Source of the DNA: Eumeta japonica
Lineage: Eukaryota; Arthropoda; Insecta; Lepidoptera; Psychidae
DNA length: 64,000 nucleotides
Assembly (NCBI GenBank): GCA_005406025.1
Contig: BGZK01000764.1
Coordinates: forward strand, 124,001 to 188,000
Direction: 5' to 3'
Within the stretch, counting starts at the first letter, position 1; every line of letters begins with the position of its first letter. The translations under genes were made by a program, and so were the position numbers. The notes under the pieces were generated by a model. It worked only from the letters and a program-made list of their open reading frames with translations. It did not search any database and was not told where the DNA came from. Positions 51,801-62,462 of this stretch are shown here, piece by piece.

Positions 51801-54509
51801 CCATTTTTTTCAAGGATAGTTTATATTACTACTATAGTTTCTTTGGCATCGCCGAGCTACAATGAATAAGCACTATATTACATACACTGATAAATAAAAC
51901 CAACCTATACACTTGTTCCTATGGAGTGATGTTTCACACCACAATTTGATTTTAGAATCTATCGATTAAACTATTTTATTATAATGTTTGGCATTCACGT
52001 GGTTTATTAACTTCTTTCTATTATAACATTTATATTCTAGTTTAGATGTACTAAATAAATTTCTTAATGTAACATCTTCTCTCATTTCTGGTGACTGTCA
52101 CAATGCCCCTCAGGTATAAGGCAATGAACCAATTAACCAATGATCCAATCTCTAGCGGCCGATCGATTCCAAGCGACGCTTTCTTCGATACGTCACTTAC
52201 AAATTTTGATGCCTACCCTATGCACTTCTGCACTTCAATTCAGTTACTGTCTTATTTTAAACCCCACGATGACCATTGTGGTAGTAAATCGTACCTGCGA
52301 TATCTGTTGCGCAACAAGGACACTCTTATTGGGGTTGAACTTGTCCCGGCGGTGGTGTAACAGTGAATACAGAGTGCAACCTTTGACCATCGATGTGATG
52401 ATAGCCAGTTTGGGCGGCTTCATGCACGCGCCCATGAACAGCACCAAATTCTCGTGACGGGTCTTTCTGAATGTGGCCACCTAAACACCACATTTCTTTT
52501 TTCAGTTCATCACATCATATACTAAAACTTTACATTACATCTATAAAATGTGTTTTACAATATTAAAACAAGCATTTTATTGCAATTTGTTTCACTCATT
52601 TGCCATAAAGACAATACTCAGATTTTATTCTCTAATCAAGGTTTACATATTCATTCAATTTTTTGTTCACAAATTTAGTCTCGATTTCAATTCAATATTT
52701 ATTTATTGCTAAAAATGTTGCTCTGGCAATAAATTATTGCCAGAGCAAATACACAATTTATCACATTTAGCATCTGTTTAAGTGGATTTAATTGATTACA
52801 CATAAAACAAAGCTACAAGTCTATATCAAAATTAAAGTTAGAACAGCTCCCCTATCTCGCCAAAAACGATGTACAGATTATTCAATTCCATAGAGTTTCT
52901 CTAAATAATAAACAATACGTTAACACGGGCCGACCCGTCCGCAGCGCTTGCCTCGTGTTTGAAGGAGTCGAGCACGCCGGTCTCGTCGCCCAGGTCCTGC
53001 ACGTGCAGCACCTTGACGGCGACGGCGCCGTGCCAGCTGCCGCGGTACACGGTCCCGAAGCGGCCCGTGCCGATCACGTCGAACAGCTTCAGCTCGTCGT
53101 AAGGGATGTCCCACTCTTTCATCGACAGCTGCAATCATAATATCCAAGCTTTAAATTGTCGCAATTTTTCACAATATGGAGAATCTAACTCCAGAGAATA
53201 GAGCCATATCCTCTTTGCAGTGGGATGTCATATGTTATAAGGTTGTATAGAAGAAACACTATACAACAGAATTTTATAAATTGAGCATTTTTTACATAGA
53301 CTTCTTATACATATATCACTTTTATTTGAAAGTTTTAAGAATATTTATTTGATGGCTTTAAAACATCATAAACATCTAGGAAATATGCCTGGAGTTTGCA
53401 TTGTAATATGAATCTAAAAGTCGGCTTTATTTTTAAATTAAACTTTAGAGTTGGTATACTTTAAACTGTGCAATCTATGTCCAATATTATTTAAAAAAAG
53501 AAAAATAACTTTTTATATGGTTAAAAATAAACTAAAAGGTTAAAAATAAATTTATTCCAATTGGAATCAAGCCATTTTCTACACTTTAACCTTTAGTTAA
53601 CAATAAAGTTACTTTCTTTATCAAATTGATTACATACCACAAGTAAATACTTCTAAAACTAGATGCTTCATATTATTTATTAAATGTTGATGTACTTATC
53701 ACAATGACAAATTTTCAAATAAAAACGTGATACATTGAAAAGTAGGAGAAAAATAAAAGGGTGTTCCGATATAACTATGACTTCTACAGTATCTATAAGT
53801 TTCTAGAAATATATATTTTTTTTATTACATTAACTAAAATTACTGAAGTATGTTATTATGGGGCTGGAGAGCTTTCGAGGTCGCCAGAAGCAACATTTCT
53901 AATGTTGATGAACAACAATATATGTGCTTTGCACATAGCAAAAGTATATAAATGAAAAAATAATGTAAATTCTTGTTACCGTGGACATTGGGGTTGTTCA
54001 CAAACATTTGCCTGTGATTGGTTCTCATACAGGTGGACCTTGCAGTTTCCTATTCAAGTTTTTCTGTAATTCTTTGTTTTATAAATAATGTGTGTCACAC
54101 CCCCTATCCAAACTGAGGCAAAACTTATGTTAATAGTAATTTTTCCAAGTAAAAGCTTATCGTGGAGACACATTTTTAATAACATTGAGATATTAATGTA
54201 AACATATTGGGAAATCTTGATGCAGAGCTTACTCGCAGTCAGCGACATAGTTACGTCTCTAACTACAACCCTATTGAAATAACAATAGGACGAAGTCACC
54301 GTTATTCCAGTGATACAATAGGCAAACAAAGAGAAATAAAGTTTAGCACAAAGTTTGTTTACGCGTTTAAGTATTATTTGTATTTAATTTCTTGTTATTA
54401 ATCCGTGCAAAACATCCTATCCACATCAAATTTACGCACGATAGGTGAATGACAAAAAACTCACTTCTTCAAAGATCCATCTGATATTTTGAAAGTTGTC
54501 CATCGTCAT
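48834..54509 (-). CDS. ksr: KSR-type protein kinase (kinase suppressor of Ras), kinase domain only as read
   Basis: Coding exons, 5' to 3': 54509-54465, 53128-52952, 52480-52295, 50596-50463, 49988-49727, 48986-48834. Phases agree and give 318 residues. Visible are the EWDIPYDEL lead-in, Gly loop GTGRFGTV (35-42), Lys54 in [33 protein letters not shown] (148-155; HKD instead of HRD, a KSR hallmark), DFG (167-169), [28 protein letters not shown], and the C-terminus [22 protein letters not shown] binds RAF and MEK and promotes ERK pathway signalling downstream of Ras. Mammalian KSRs have Arg at the Lys54 position; here Lys is kept. The first ATG lies in a short exon after an untranslated CpG-rich exon. 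The N-terminal CA1-C1 scaffold regions of other KSRs were not found within the window. The intron after 52952 uses a GC donor. RAF is excluded by HKD and the tail. Confidence 0.92.
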
Positions 54510-54639
54510 CTCCGCTAAAGTTATTTTAGAATTACAATAGGCGATATCGAAACAACTTCTCAGGGCAACGAATCCTTAGAAATTACAATATAACCGTCGT
54601 AAACTACGAGCTGATTTAGAAAATTCGCTCACAGCAGTC

Positions 54640-54780
54640 ACCGGCGCGCGCGGCCGTCGCATCGGAAGCGACTGACTCACTCGCCCGCGCGGCGCTCGCC
54701 CGAGCGGCGCACAGCAAGGGCGTCTCTGTTCATGTTTTAACGCAAGTAGGTATGCACAACGAACTGCTTACGGCTTTTGC
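54640..54780 (-). promoter_or_regulatory. CpG-rich promoter region and untranslated first exon of the KSR gene
   Basis: A GC- and CpG-rich peak in AT-rich DNA directly upstream of the first KSR coding exon. On the minus strand a strong donor GGCGA|GTGAGT gives an exon end at 54681, and a good acceptor AACTTTAG|CGGAG starts the next exon at 54514, defining a 166-base intron. An ATG in the first exon does not stay open into the second, so it would be an upstream ORF. The transcription start itself is not resolved. Confidence 0.5.
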
Positions 54781-54781
54781 G

Positions 54782-56610
54782 ACCTATTCGACAAACTACA
54801 TATATCGGGGGAGATTATATGTAGCTTCCTTAAATTCAGGTAGAAGAAATCCCTTCCTTCCTTTCTTCACTTGTTGGTAATGTCTGGGTCAATCGAGCGA
54901 TCGCTATGACGATATATAGTGTTATTCTCAATGGCATGACAGTATGAAGAGTATCACGGGTGCCATGAGGGAAATAAACAGACCGACTCGTTCCGACAGC
55001 TCCTCTAGCTCCTGCAATTCTAGCATCAGATTTCACCTCGACATCGGCGGAAAAAAGTGTCACGTAAGAATACAGAGCTCGGAAGTAAAATTAGTACTCT
55101 GCATAATGTTCTGACGAGACGACCGATTGTCGAGAACTGACATAATTAAAAGGGCCTGCCAAAACGTAGCGAATAGAATATTACGCACAAATAGTGAATG
55201 CCCTTTTTTTGAAATAGCGCGTTTAAGATATTAAAATAACATTATGTTTTCAAAGGAAGAAGCATTGTACGTGCAAACTGCTGAAGAAAATATCTACTAA
55301 ACGAAAACCGATCGCTACAAATTCCATATCGCGCAAAAATGAAGAATAGATACATTACAGCTAAATTTCGTGATATATATATATATAGGGATTTGTCGTC
55401 TATCCCACGGCGCGAGGTTTAGTTGGATAAGTCATTTAACAACATTGCGGGTGTGTGAAAACCATTGTTCGATTCGACTTTAAATTGCTAAGTACCCTCC
55501 CGCTAACTGAAGTTTTGTTTCTGGATATGTATGTATAAAAAATCCAGGACAGTAGTACATATTGCAAAGTTAAAAGGACAACTAAATTGACTATACGGTT
55601 TAACAAGGAACAGTCGGCCAATGTATAATATTAATCCGCCGGTTTTTATTAGACATGTGAAACAGAGGAAACCAAACGGGTACATAGTCGCGATTAGCGC
55701 AACACGTTTCTAAGAACTATAAAGTTACGCACGTAACTGTCATCGGTACGAGAAGCGGAGGCTCCGCTTTTAGAATTCTCAGAAAAAAGTTACCATTTTT
55801 ATAATTTAAAGGCAATTGAAAAAAACATTAACGACATACTGGAATAACAATTGTATGGTAAAATTAGTTTGGAATTGAAGCTAGACAACATGACCCTCAC
55901 AGACGTGGATGTTTATAATAAAATGATAACCGATTTAGTGACGTGCTTATCGAGCGGAATGTGACTGAACGCTCGGGTCTGATGTCTCGGGCTGGTGATT
56001 CGCTAAGCTTCAAGTACGCCGACAGATAATGAGGTATCGAGAAGTATGTTTGAAGTTGTGATTATTATTATTTGTGATTAACCTTAACGAATTGACTACT
56101 TTGTTGGAGGAACATAATAATCGCGAAAACCAAGTGAATATGATATAGACAAAATATTCAAGACATGTTTAACAAGTTACTAAATAAACATATAACACTA
56201 TAAGAGGTAGCAATTCTGTTTACGCTAGTCCAGCCTTACTCGTTGATGGGGATGCGAGGAGATAAGGCTTTGCACAGCGCGCTGCTATCAGCTCTTGTTA
56301 TAGAATCGGTGACACAGGACGCCAGATAAAGTACGAAAATTAACAACAGAAACGTTTAAAATTTTTGAAAGCAAACTAACATCTAACGGTATCTTATCCA
56401 CGCATTTCAGACTCCATTAATGAGATTATTTTATAGACAGACGCCAATGGAAACATATTGTTGGGGTACTCATACAAGTAACAGACGAAGAGGTAAATCT
56501 CTTTCGTTCTCACAGTAGACCGCAAACGGAATACGAAAATAATACCGCTCACTGGAGTTGTAACCATTGGTAACAATCTATATATTGCAAAAGTTCTCAA
56601 ACTTCGCCAT
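54782..56610. other. Intergenic DNA upstream of KSR, no confident gene
   Basis: More mixed in composition than the deserts to the left. A 56-codon plus-strand frame (54944-55114) with a Ser run and FHLDIGGKKCHV looks slightly gene-like but matches nothing I know. A short TA run lies at 55373-55387. KSR N-terminal domains (for example a C1 zinc-binding domain) were looked for here and not seen. Confidence 0.4.
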
Positions 56611-56615
56611 ACGAG

Positions 56616-58090
56616 GGACGTTCAATAAAAAGCGAGAATGAAAATGTTATTTTATTACATGTTATTTTTTCATTTGTTCTCCATATAAAGTGCTCATAGT
56701 AGCTCCACGGTCAAGATACTTTATTATGACCATCCCTTCACTACCCCAGAAAAGAAAGTCCATGGTCTTTCTGGCAGAAACACACGCCTTACATTTCTCA
56801 GGGCTTGGAGATGATGATTTTTCCGAGTAATACACTGTAATTTCCTTTCTAGAAATTTGTAATGGTGAAAACATATTGGTTTCATGAAAACCCACGGTTG
56901 AAAATCGAGCCAAAAACACTAATAGTAACAGTTCCAAATAAGCTCGAGAAATGTTCAGCGTGGTTTGTTTTTGTGCATCACTAAGCATTTTGGCGATCCA
57001 GAGCATTGGAGTTTACTCCATAAGAATCGATTTTCATATAAGGCGCCCGGTATGAGAAAAAATTGAGGAGTAAAATCTACTGATGAATCCGTGTTACGTT
57101 TTTGGTGCGCAACTTATTGGCGCACCTTTCACTTTTCAATCGCGTGTATGTTTATACTTGTATACTTGTCTGTATACTTGTGTGTAGCCAACGCAGCGAG
57201 GCAGCTGACGCATATATTGTATACCTATATATATTATAAAAGTATACTGTTCAACGTTTACAAACGATATATATATATATATAGTGTATCAGTTGTATCA
57301 GTTACACAATTCCAATACGGATCGTCACTACTGTTTTGTTTATTATTATATTTGGTGAAGTGCAATTGATATAAACTATGGAAGAAAGTGGTCTAGATAA
57401 TAATGCTGGAATATCAAATGAACACGTGGTTGCTCGGTAGGCTATAATTTTTCATGGTTATTATAATAATTTATTTAATGAATCACTATTACAACGTAAA
57501 TAATTTTAATTAATAATAAGACAATATTATCAAAATAATTTTAAATATCTCTTGATAATATTTTTATAATTTTAATTACAATAAATCTTCGTCTTTTTAC
57601 TTAAAATTAAAAATACAAAATAATTGTAGATAGGTTAAAAAAATTTTATCTTTAATAATTTTTCTAAAATTTTTAGTCAAAACGAAATTTTTCAGTTAAA
57701 TAAACTCTTTTTGCGTATGTTTAGACAATCGTACTTAAGGAGTAAACTCCAGTCGTGCGTCGGAGCTGACACACATTTTTATTTTTTTGGTTTTTCATCC
57801 CCAAATGTTCGTGTAAAATCCTATGCACACTACTTGTCGAAATTTTTGTTTCTTCGGGCATAAAACGTACCGTGACACGACGATTTACTAAAACAATTTT
57901 GTCGACTCTTTTGCCATTTCTTCGGTCACTACCGTTGTCGAGCGACCCGAGCGAGGATCATTTTTGGTGGATATTCTTCCGCGTTTAAATTCGGCGAACC
58001 AAAGGGCAACTGTAGAATACGGTGGAGAGTTTGCTCCTAAAGTATTCTGTAAGTCTTGATTAACTCGTTCTGTAGTGAAATTTTTCAAAT
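56616..58090 (-). mobile_element. Mariner transposon split by a nested insertion
   Basis: The minus-strand N-terminal part (58088-57888) reads TTERVNQDLQNTLG, YSTVALWFAEFKRGR and DPRSGRSTT, continuing with a decayed VHRILHEHLGM near 57820. After an insertion the core resumes (57006-56662): WIAKMLSDAQKQT, ISRAYLELL, GFHETNMFSPLQ and TMDFLFWGSEGMVIIKYLD. The 3' end is visible at 56613-56640 as ACGAGGGACGTTCAATAAAA. The 5' inverted repeat was not found and the part after the first catalytic region is missing, so the copy is dead. It is a different subfamily from the copies at 1.5 and 61.2 kb. Confidence 0.85.
57007..57741. mobile_element. Unidentified 0.73-kb inverted-repeat element nested in the mariner
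   Basis: The insert is bounded by TGGAGTTTACTCCATAAG on the left (57006) and CTTAAGGAGTAAACTCCA on the right (57741), a near-perfect 18-base inverted repeat. It divides the mariner coding frame just before WIAKMLSD. On the plus strand, after a promoter-like stretch, an ATG at about 57379 opens MEESGLDNNAGISNEHVVAR, followed at once by a plausible donor (CTCG|GTAGGC). The rest is AT-rich. This looks like the 5' part of a transposon gene kept in an internally deleted element. No family was recognised and no clean target duplication was seen. Confidence 0.6.
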
Positions 58091-59699
58091 ATATTGATAC
58101 TTAATAACCGCGTGCAATTCAATTTTGTCCTTTGTTCAAATTATTTCCTTCTTTTAAATGCAATCAACATTCCAGCTTTACCGGCCAGTATCTACTTTTT
58201 TTGTTTCAAAGAGTTCTCATTTTACAGCGGATGTCCGTCGTATTTATTATCGGGCTCTCAGTCAACGGCTGCTAACGGCGTGCAGATACTCGATGGGTAT
58301 TCAAATGTGAACGTTGAAAATACGAACATAAAGGTTTTGAAAAAGATTTTATCTGCATCCATGATAATGCACACGAAGATAGAATTCATTCTGCCGCTTA
58401 AATACATATACATTGCACTTAGATAGTTTGAAATCAACTACATCTCCCTAAAGGCCTTCGGAATAAGTTTTACGCAATTGACCTAGAGAATTGTGCAGTC
58501 TTAACAACAGTCACGGCTATCGTTAAGACTATCTCCAGACAAAATATCGTCCAGTCGATTCGAACGAGTTCAATGACCACGAAATGCGCCAAAGTCGAAC
58601 GGCGGTTATCTCGTATCGGCGGCTCTGCCGTGCACTGCGTTGATCGCGTGAACTGCGCAACTGAACTTCTGCCATTATCGGCATCAACAGCCAGCCGAAG
58701 GTCGGTTGTGCATGAGCACTTATAACAGTATCTCGGCCGCAGTGGCAGTGACGCTACACCCACTTTAGTCTATTGTACTTATTCATCTTTAGCTTGTATA
58801 TATTTAGCCTATTTTATTTTTATTCTTATAATTATTGATAAGTTTAACTTAATCTATACGTATCCAGTACGACAATACATTAATTTATGTTTTTAATGCT
58901 GTATCCCTGAGACGGTCGTAAGTTTTACATGGATACGTCTAGAAATATATGAAGAGGGTATTCAGGCAATCGAATGAACTGTAAGAATTAATGTTTAAAT
59001 TGAATCTATTAAGCATGAGTCGATGATAGGAAAAGTATGAAATATAATATTGACATTTAAATTACGTGTGATGATTAAGTCAAAATACATATTGTCTGAA
59101 ATTATGGGGATGAGTCTAACAATATTCTAAATTGAACTCTTCTTTCATTAAAATGAGATGTGATTTATTTTTATATATGTTAGTCTTGAAATCTCTGCAT
59201 AAGGTGATAGACGTTTCGATGTGAGGTTCCACTGCGAGTAGGAATCTCTTCATCATTTGAGAATACCGCAACAGTGATTGAAATAAAAAATATTCAAGCA
59301 ATTTTCCATTCTTTCAAAATACTTTTTTTTTATGAATTTACACTTAAACCAATCGTTCGGAAGTTAGTTTCCCTCAAGAAAAATGAGCAAAAAATTTAAG
59401 GGCAGCTCTTTTCTAATTGCATCATGCATAGCCAAAACAAATAAAAAACCATTAGTGAACGAAACAGCCTGATAAGAAATCAATCCGCCCACATGCCCAT
59501 AGATACATGATCTTGTAAATATTTGAAAATTGTATAACACCCTTTTTTACCAAGTAATTGTTTAATAATAGTCTTAAATTTAAATTGTAAATTCATTTAG
59601 GAGGCTGTGTACACATAGTCCCCTAAATTAATTTCTATCTTAACATACTTTACACATGTTTATGCTTTTGTATTGTTTATATTGATTCTGTTCCGTTGT
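58091..59699. other. AT-rich DNA with one possible retroelement piece
   Basis: Apart from the stretch at 58470-58763, no gene or element with ends was recognised. Confidence 0.4.
58470..58763 (-). pseudogene. Possible non-LTR retrotransposon gag (ORF1) remnant
   Basis: A 97-codon minus-strand frame in a GC-richer patch starts MGVASLPLRPRYCYKC. The pattern PLRPRYCYKC resembles the first zinc-knuckle region (P-R-C-YKC) of R1-like ORF1 proteins, but the rest does not hold the expected CCHC spacing. The call is tentative. Confidence 0.25.
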
Positions 59700-59981
59700 C
59701 ACTTTTAATTTCGCTCTTAAAGTCCAACCTAGTGACACTAGATCTGGTGTTGGATTCGATTATATCTTGAATTTTGATCCCGGTTTTATTCCTAATATCG
59801 GTTTCGGCTTCTTGATATCCGCTTCCACCTTTGTTTCCGATCTCGACATCGCTCTTAGTTACAATCTCAAGTCTTGCTCTCGATTCTATTCACGATCACA
59901 GATCTGTCCTGCTATCGGATTTAATTTCGGTCTTGTTCTTATTTTACTTCAGGCCTCATTCAGATTTTTTATATGTAGATG
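59700..59981 (-). mobile_element. Helitron-like fragment
   Basis: It has a long run of degenerate units (TTGATCCCGGTT, ATCGGTTTCGG, CCGATCTCGACATCG) like the interiors of the 0.6-kb Helitrons. It ends on the right with TTTATATGTAGAT, a decayed form of the TCTATAC 5' end on the minus strand. The 3' end with CTAG was not found. Confidence 0.45.
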
Positions 59982-59983
59982 TC

Positions 59984-60345
59984 TGATTACTCTCGCGTGA
60001 TTGTTTAGACGTAGACGTGTGTGTGCGTGATTATTCTCGCGCAATTACCTATACGTAGACATGTATATGTGTGTGATTGCAAAAAATGCATTACTTTTTC
60101 TAATGAACTACATTTTCATTACTCATTAATTGTTTAATGAGTAATGAAAAAATATGTAATTATCATTAAAAAATGTAATGAGTATTGCATTACATTTTAC
60201 ATAAAAATTTTTGCAACTCTGGTGTGATTATTCTCTCGCGATGGATTGTAAGGATACGTCTATGTGTGTGTGATTACTCTCACGAGATAACCTATATGGA
60301 AACGATTATTCTTGTGCGCATAGTACATGATATGTAGACGTGGGG
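59984..60345. repeat. Degenerate tandem array, unit about 45 bp
   Basis: Units starting with GTGATTAYTCTCGCG, then an ACGTAGACGTGTGTGTG-like half, begin near 59984, 60028, 60073, 60224, 60268 and 60303. The spacing is about 44-46 bases, except across the fold-back insertion in the third unit and in the shorter last unit. Confidence 0.65.
60077..60216. mobile_element. Fold-back element inserted in the tandem array
   Basis: TTGCAAAAA at 60077 is matched inverted by TTTTTGCAA ending at 60216. In the centre TTTTCATTACTCATTAA (60113) pairs with TTAATGAGTAATGAAAA (60134), and GTAATGYATT-type units repeat on both sides. Removing it would restore the array reading GTGATT then CTCT. Confidence 0.65.
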
Positions 60346-60349
60346 AAAC

Positions 60350-61246
60350 TTAACTTTCAGAAAGCATCTTGTGTACTTACAAAATAACTGAAAACCGATA
60401 AATGTGAACCGATAAACCGATATGTGATAATTCTCGTTTTGTATTAGAGTGGGCGTTATAGGTGAATAGGCACTTATCGCGATCTATTACTGCTACATAG
60501 TTATTTTATAAAAACAATGTAGAAAAAATATTGTTTGACTAAAATTATAATGTATTACAATTAGATAAGATGTTAATTAAATAATAGTGTTGGAAAATTG
60601 ATACACTTACTGTTAATAAAGATATTAACTCAATATTCTATAAAAAAATTTACTTTTTTTTCATTTAATGACACAATGGTTTAATAGTCATAAATATCGA
60701 TATTGACATAATTAAGAATTTTACATGACTTATAATAATTATTAACAGCATTAACCATTAGTTACCTTCAAATTTTTATTTTGATTGTTTAGAATTTGAT
60801 AAAATAATGTGCCTCCAAAAATTAAAGATATTACAGTTGTTTTAGAAGGTGGAGAAGCCAGCTAAAGCTATGCCAGATGTTATTGTTTATTAGATTTCGT
60901 CATTTGACATAATTTTCTCCAGACGCTTAAAAAAAAAATAAACATTAAATATAAGGCAGTTTTCTTTTTAACTTTACTGACTAGGTCATTACACATTATG
61001 ATTCATCTAGCTGTTACTATGGCTTAATAATAAGAATTGTATTATTATATTTACATATTGTATTTGGGCAACCAAGCTCTGCACAGTGTCTTCCAAGTTT
61101 TCTATGGGAATATGATAACTTTCCACAGGAAAGTTGCTTAAGTTTATTTTTATATTTTCACACAACTTAATAAGCAAAATACACTTAAGTATTTTATTTA
61201 TATATTGTCACTTGAAGTCGATATAATGTAGAAAAAAATTATATTA
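60350..61246. other. AT-rich DNA, nothing recognised
   Basis: No coding signal or element ends were seen. Confidence 0.5.
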
Positions 61247-62460
61247 ATTCAGAAAAAATGTTTTTCTATATTTTATAACTAAAAAGTTGCAATTAAACCT
61301 CTTTAGTTGTGCTGTTTATATATGGCTAGTTTTGATACAATTAAATAGATTTAAAAAAAAATTAAAAGTAAGCCGTTTTCCTATTATTTTTCTGTCCACC
61401 AAAATGAGTGAATCTAATCTATAAATTCAATACATTTTAAAGTTTTATAACAAAAAAGGGGAAAATGCGACACAAGCTACTAAAAAAATTTATGACGCTT
61501 ATGGACCTAATGCAGTGTTGGTGAAAGTAGCACTGCCTCAAGCATTTTCAGTCTGGTAATTTTGATGTCAATTATTAACATCATTCTGGTCGACCTGTAC
61601 AGATAAAGTCGATGTCATTTTGAAAAGTATAGCAATATCTGCGTATGGCGGCATACGGCATATGGCGGCATAAAAGAGCTGGCGATTGAATACAAAACAG
61701 TTTTGAGCCATTTGAAATGGATACTTGGGTCCCAAAGAGCTCACTGAAAGAAATTTAACTAATCATGTACTCATTTGCGATTGTCTATTGAAACGTAATG
61801 AAATCATATTGTTTTTGAAAAGATTGATCATTAGTGATGAAAAACGGATCATCTACGATAAAAACGGTGACAGAAACAGATCATGGTCAAAAGACAAGTA
61901 AACTCTACAGACTATAGCAAAACCCAGATTAACTCGCAATAACTTGATGCTTTGTATATGGTGGGATTGGAATTATGAGATTTTACCACCAAGCAAAACC
62001 ATCAATTCAGATCTCTATTGCCAAATGCTGATGAGATTCAAGCAAGAAGAAAAAAAAATGGCCGGAATTGATCAACAGTAAAGGTGTGGTTTTTCACCAT
62101 GATAATGCCAAACCACACACAGTTTTAACCACTCAACAAATATTGAAAGACTTTGGTTGGAAAGTGTTAATGCATCCACCATATAGCCCTGACCTTGCAC
62201 CCTCAGATTTTCACCTTTTTCGACCTCTTCAGAATTCTTTAGGTAGTGTTAGAATAATATCAAGAGAGGACTGTCAAAATTACTAGTCGCAGTTTTTTGA
62301 TCGGAATTTCTAAAGCAATGGGATTATAACACAACCTACAAAATGGTTATAAGTTGTTGAACAAATTGTATATATGTATTATACTTAAATGTAAATAAAA
62401 TATGATGAAAAATTATCTTGAATTTATATGTAAAATATGAAAAAACCTTTTTCCCAACCC
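61247..62460 (+). mobile_element. Full-length but decayed mariner transposon
   Basis: About 1.21 kb between TA dinucleotides (61245-61246 and 62461-62462). The left end ATTCAGAAAAAATGTTTTTC and the right end (reverse complement GGGTTGGGAAAAAGGTTTTT) are a mutated terminal inverted repeat. Translation needs several frame shifts. It gives MRHKLLKKFMTLMDLMQCW-like N-terminal codons near 61460, then IISDEKRIIYDKNG (61830), LMLCIWWDWNYEILPPSKTI (61945), VVFHHDNAKPHTVL (62085) and LMHPPYSPDLAPSDFHLF (62168). The three catalytic Asp of the D,D34D triad are all still readable in pieces. It is closely related to the copy at 1495-2514, which lies in the opposite orientation. Confidence 0.88.
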
Positions 62461-62462
62461 TA

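Noticed and set aside
52091..52457. Two overlapping plus-strand frames of 89 and 105 codons
   Set aside because: Antisense to the KSR exon at 52295-52480; no own features.
59767..60000. 77-codon plus-strand frame
   Set aside because: Same kind of reading through Helitron-like units.
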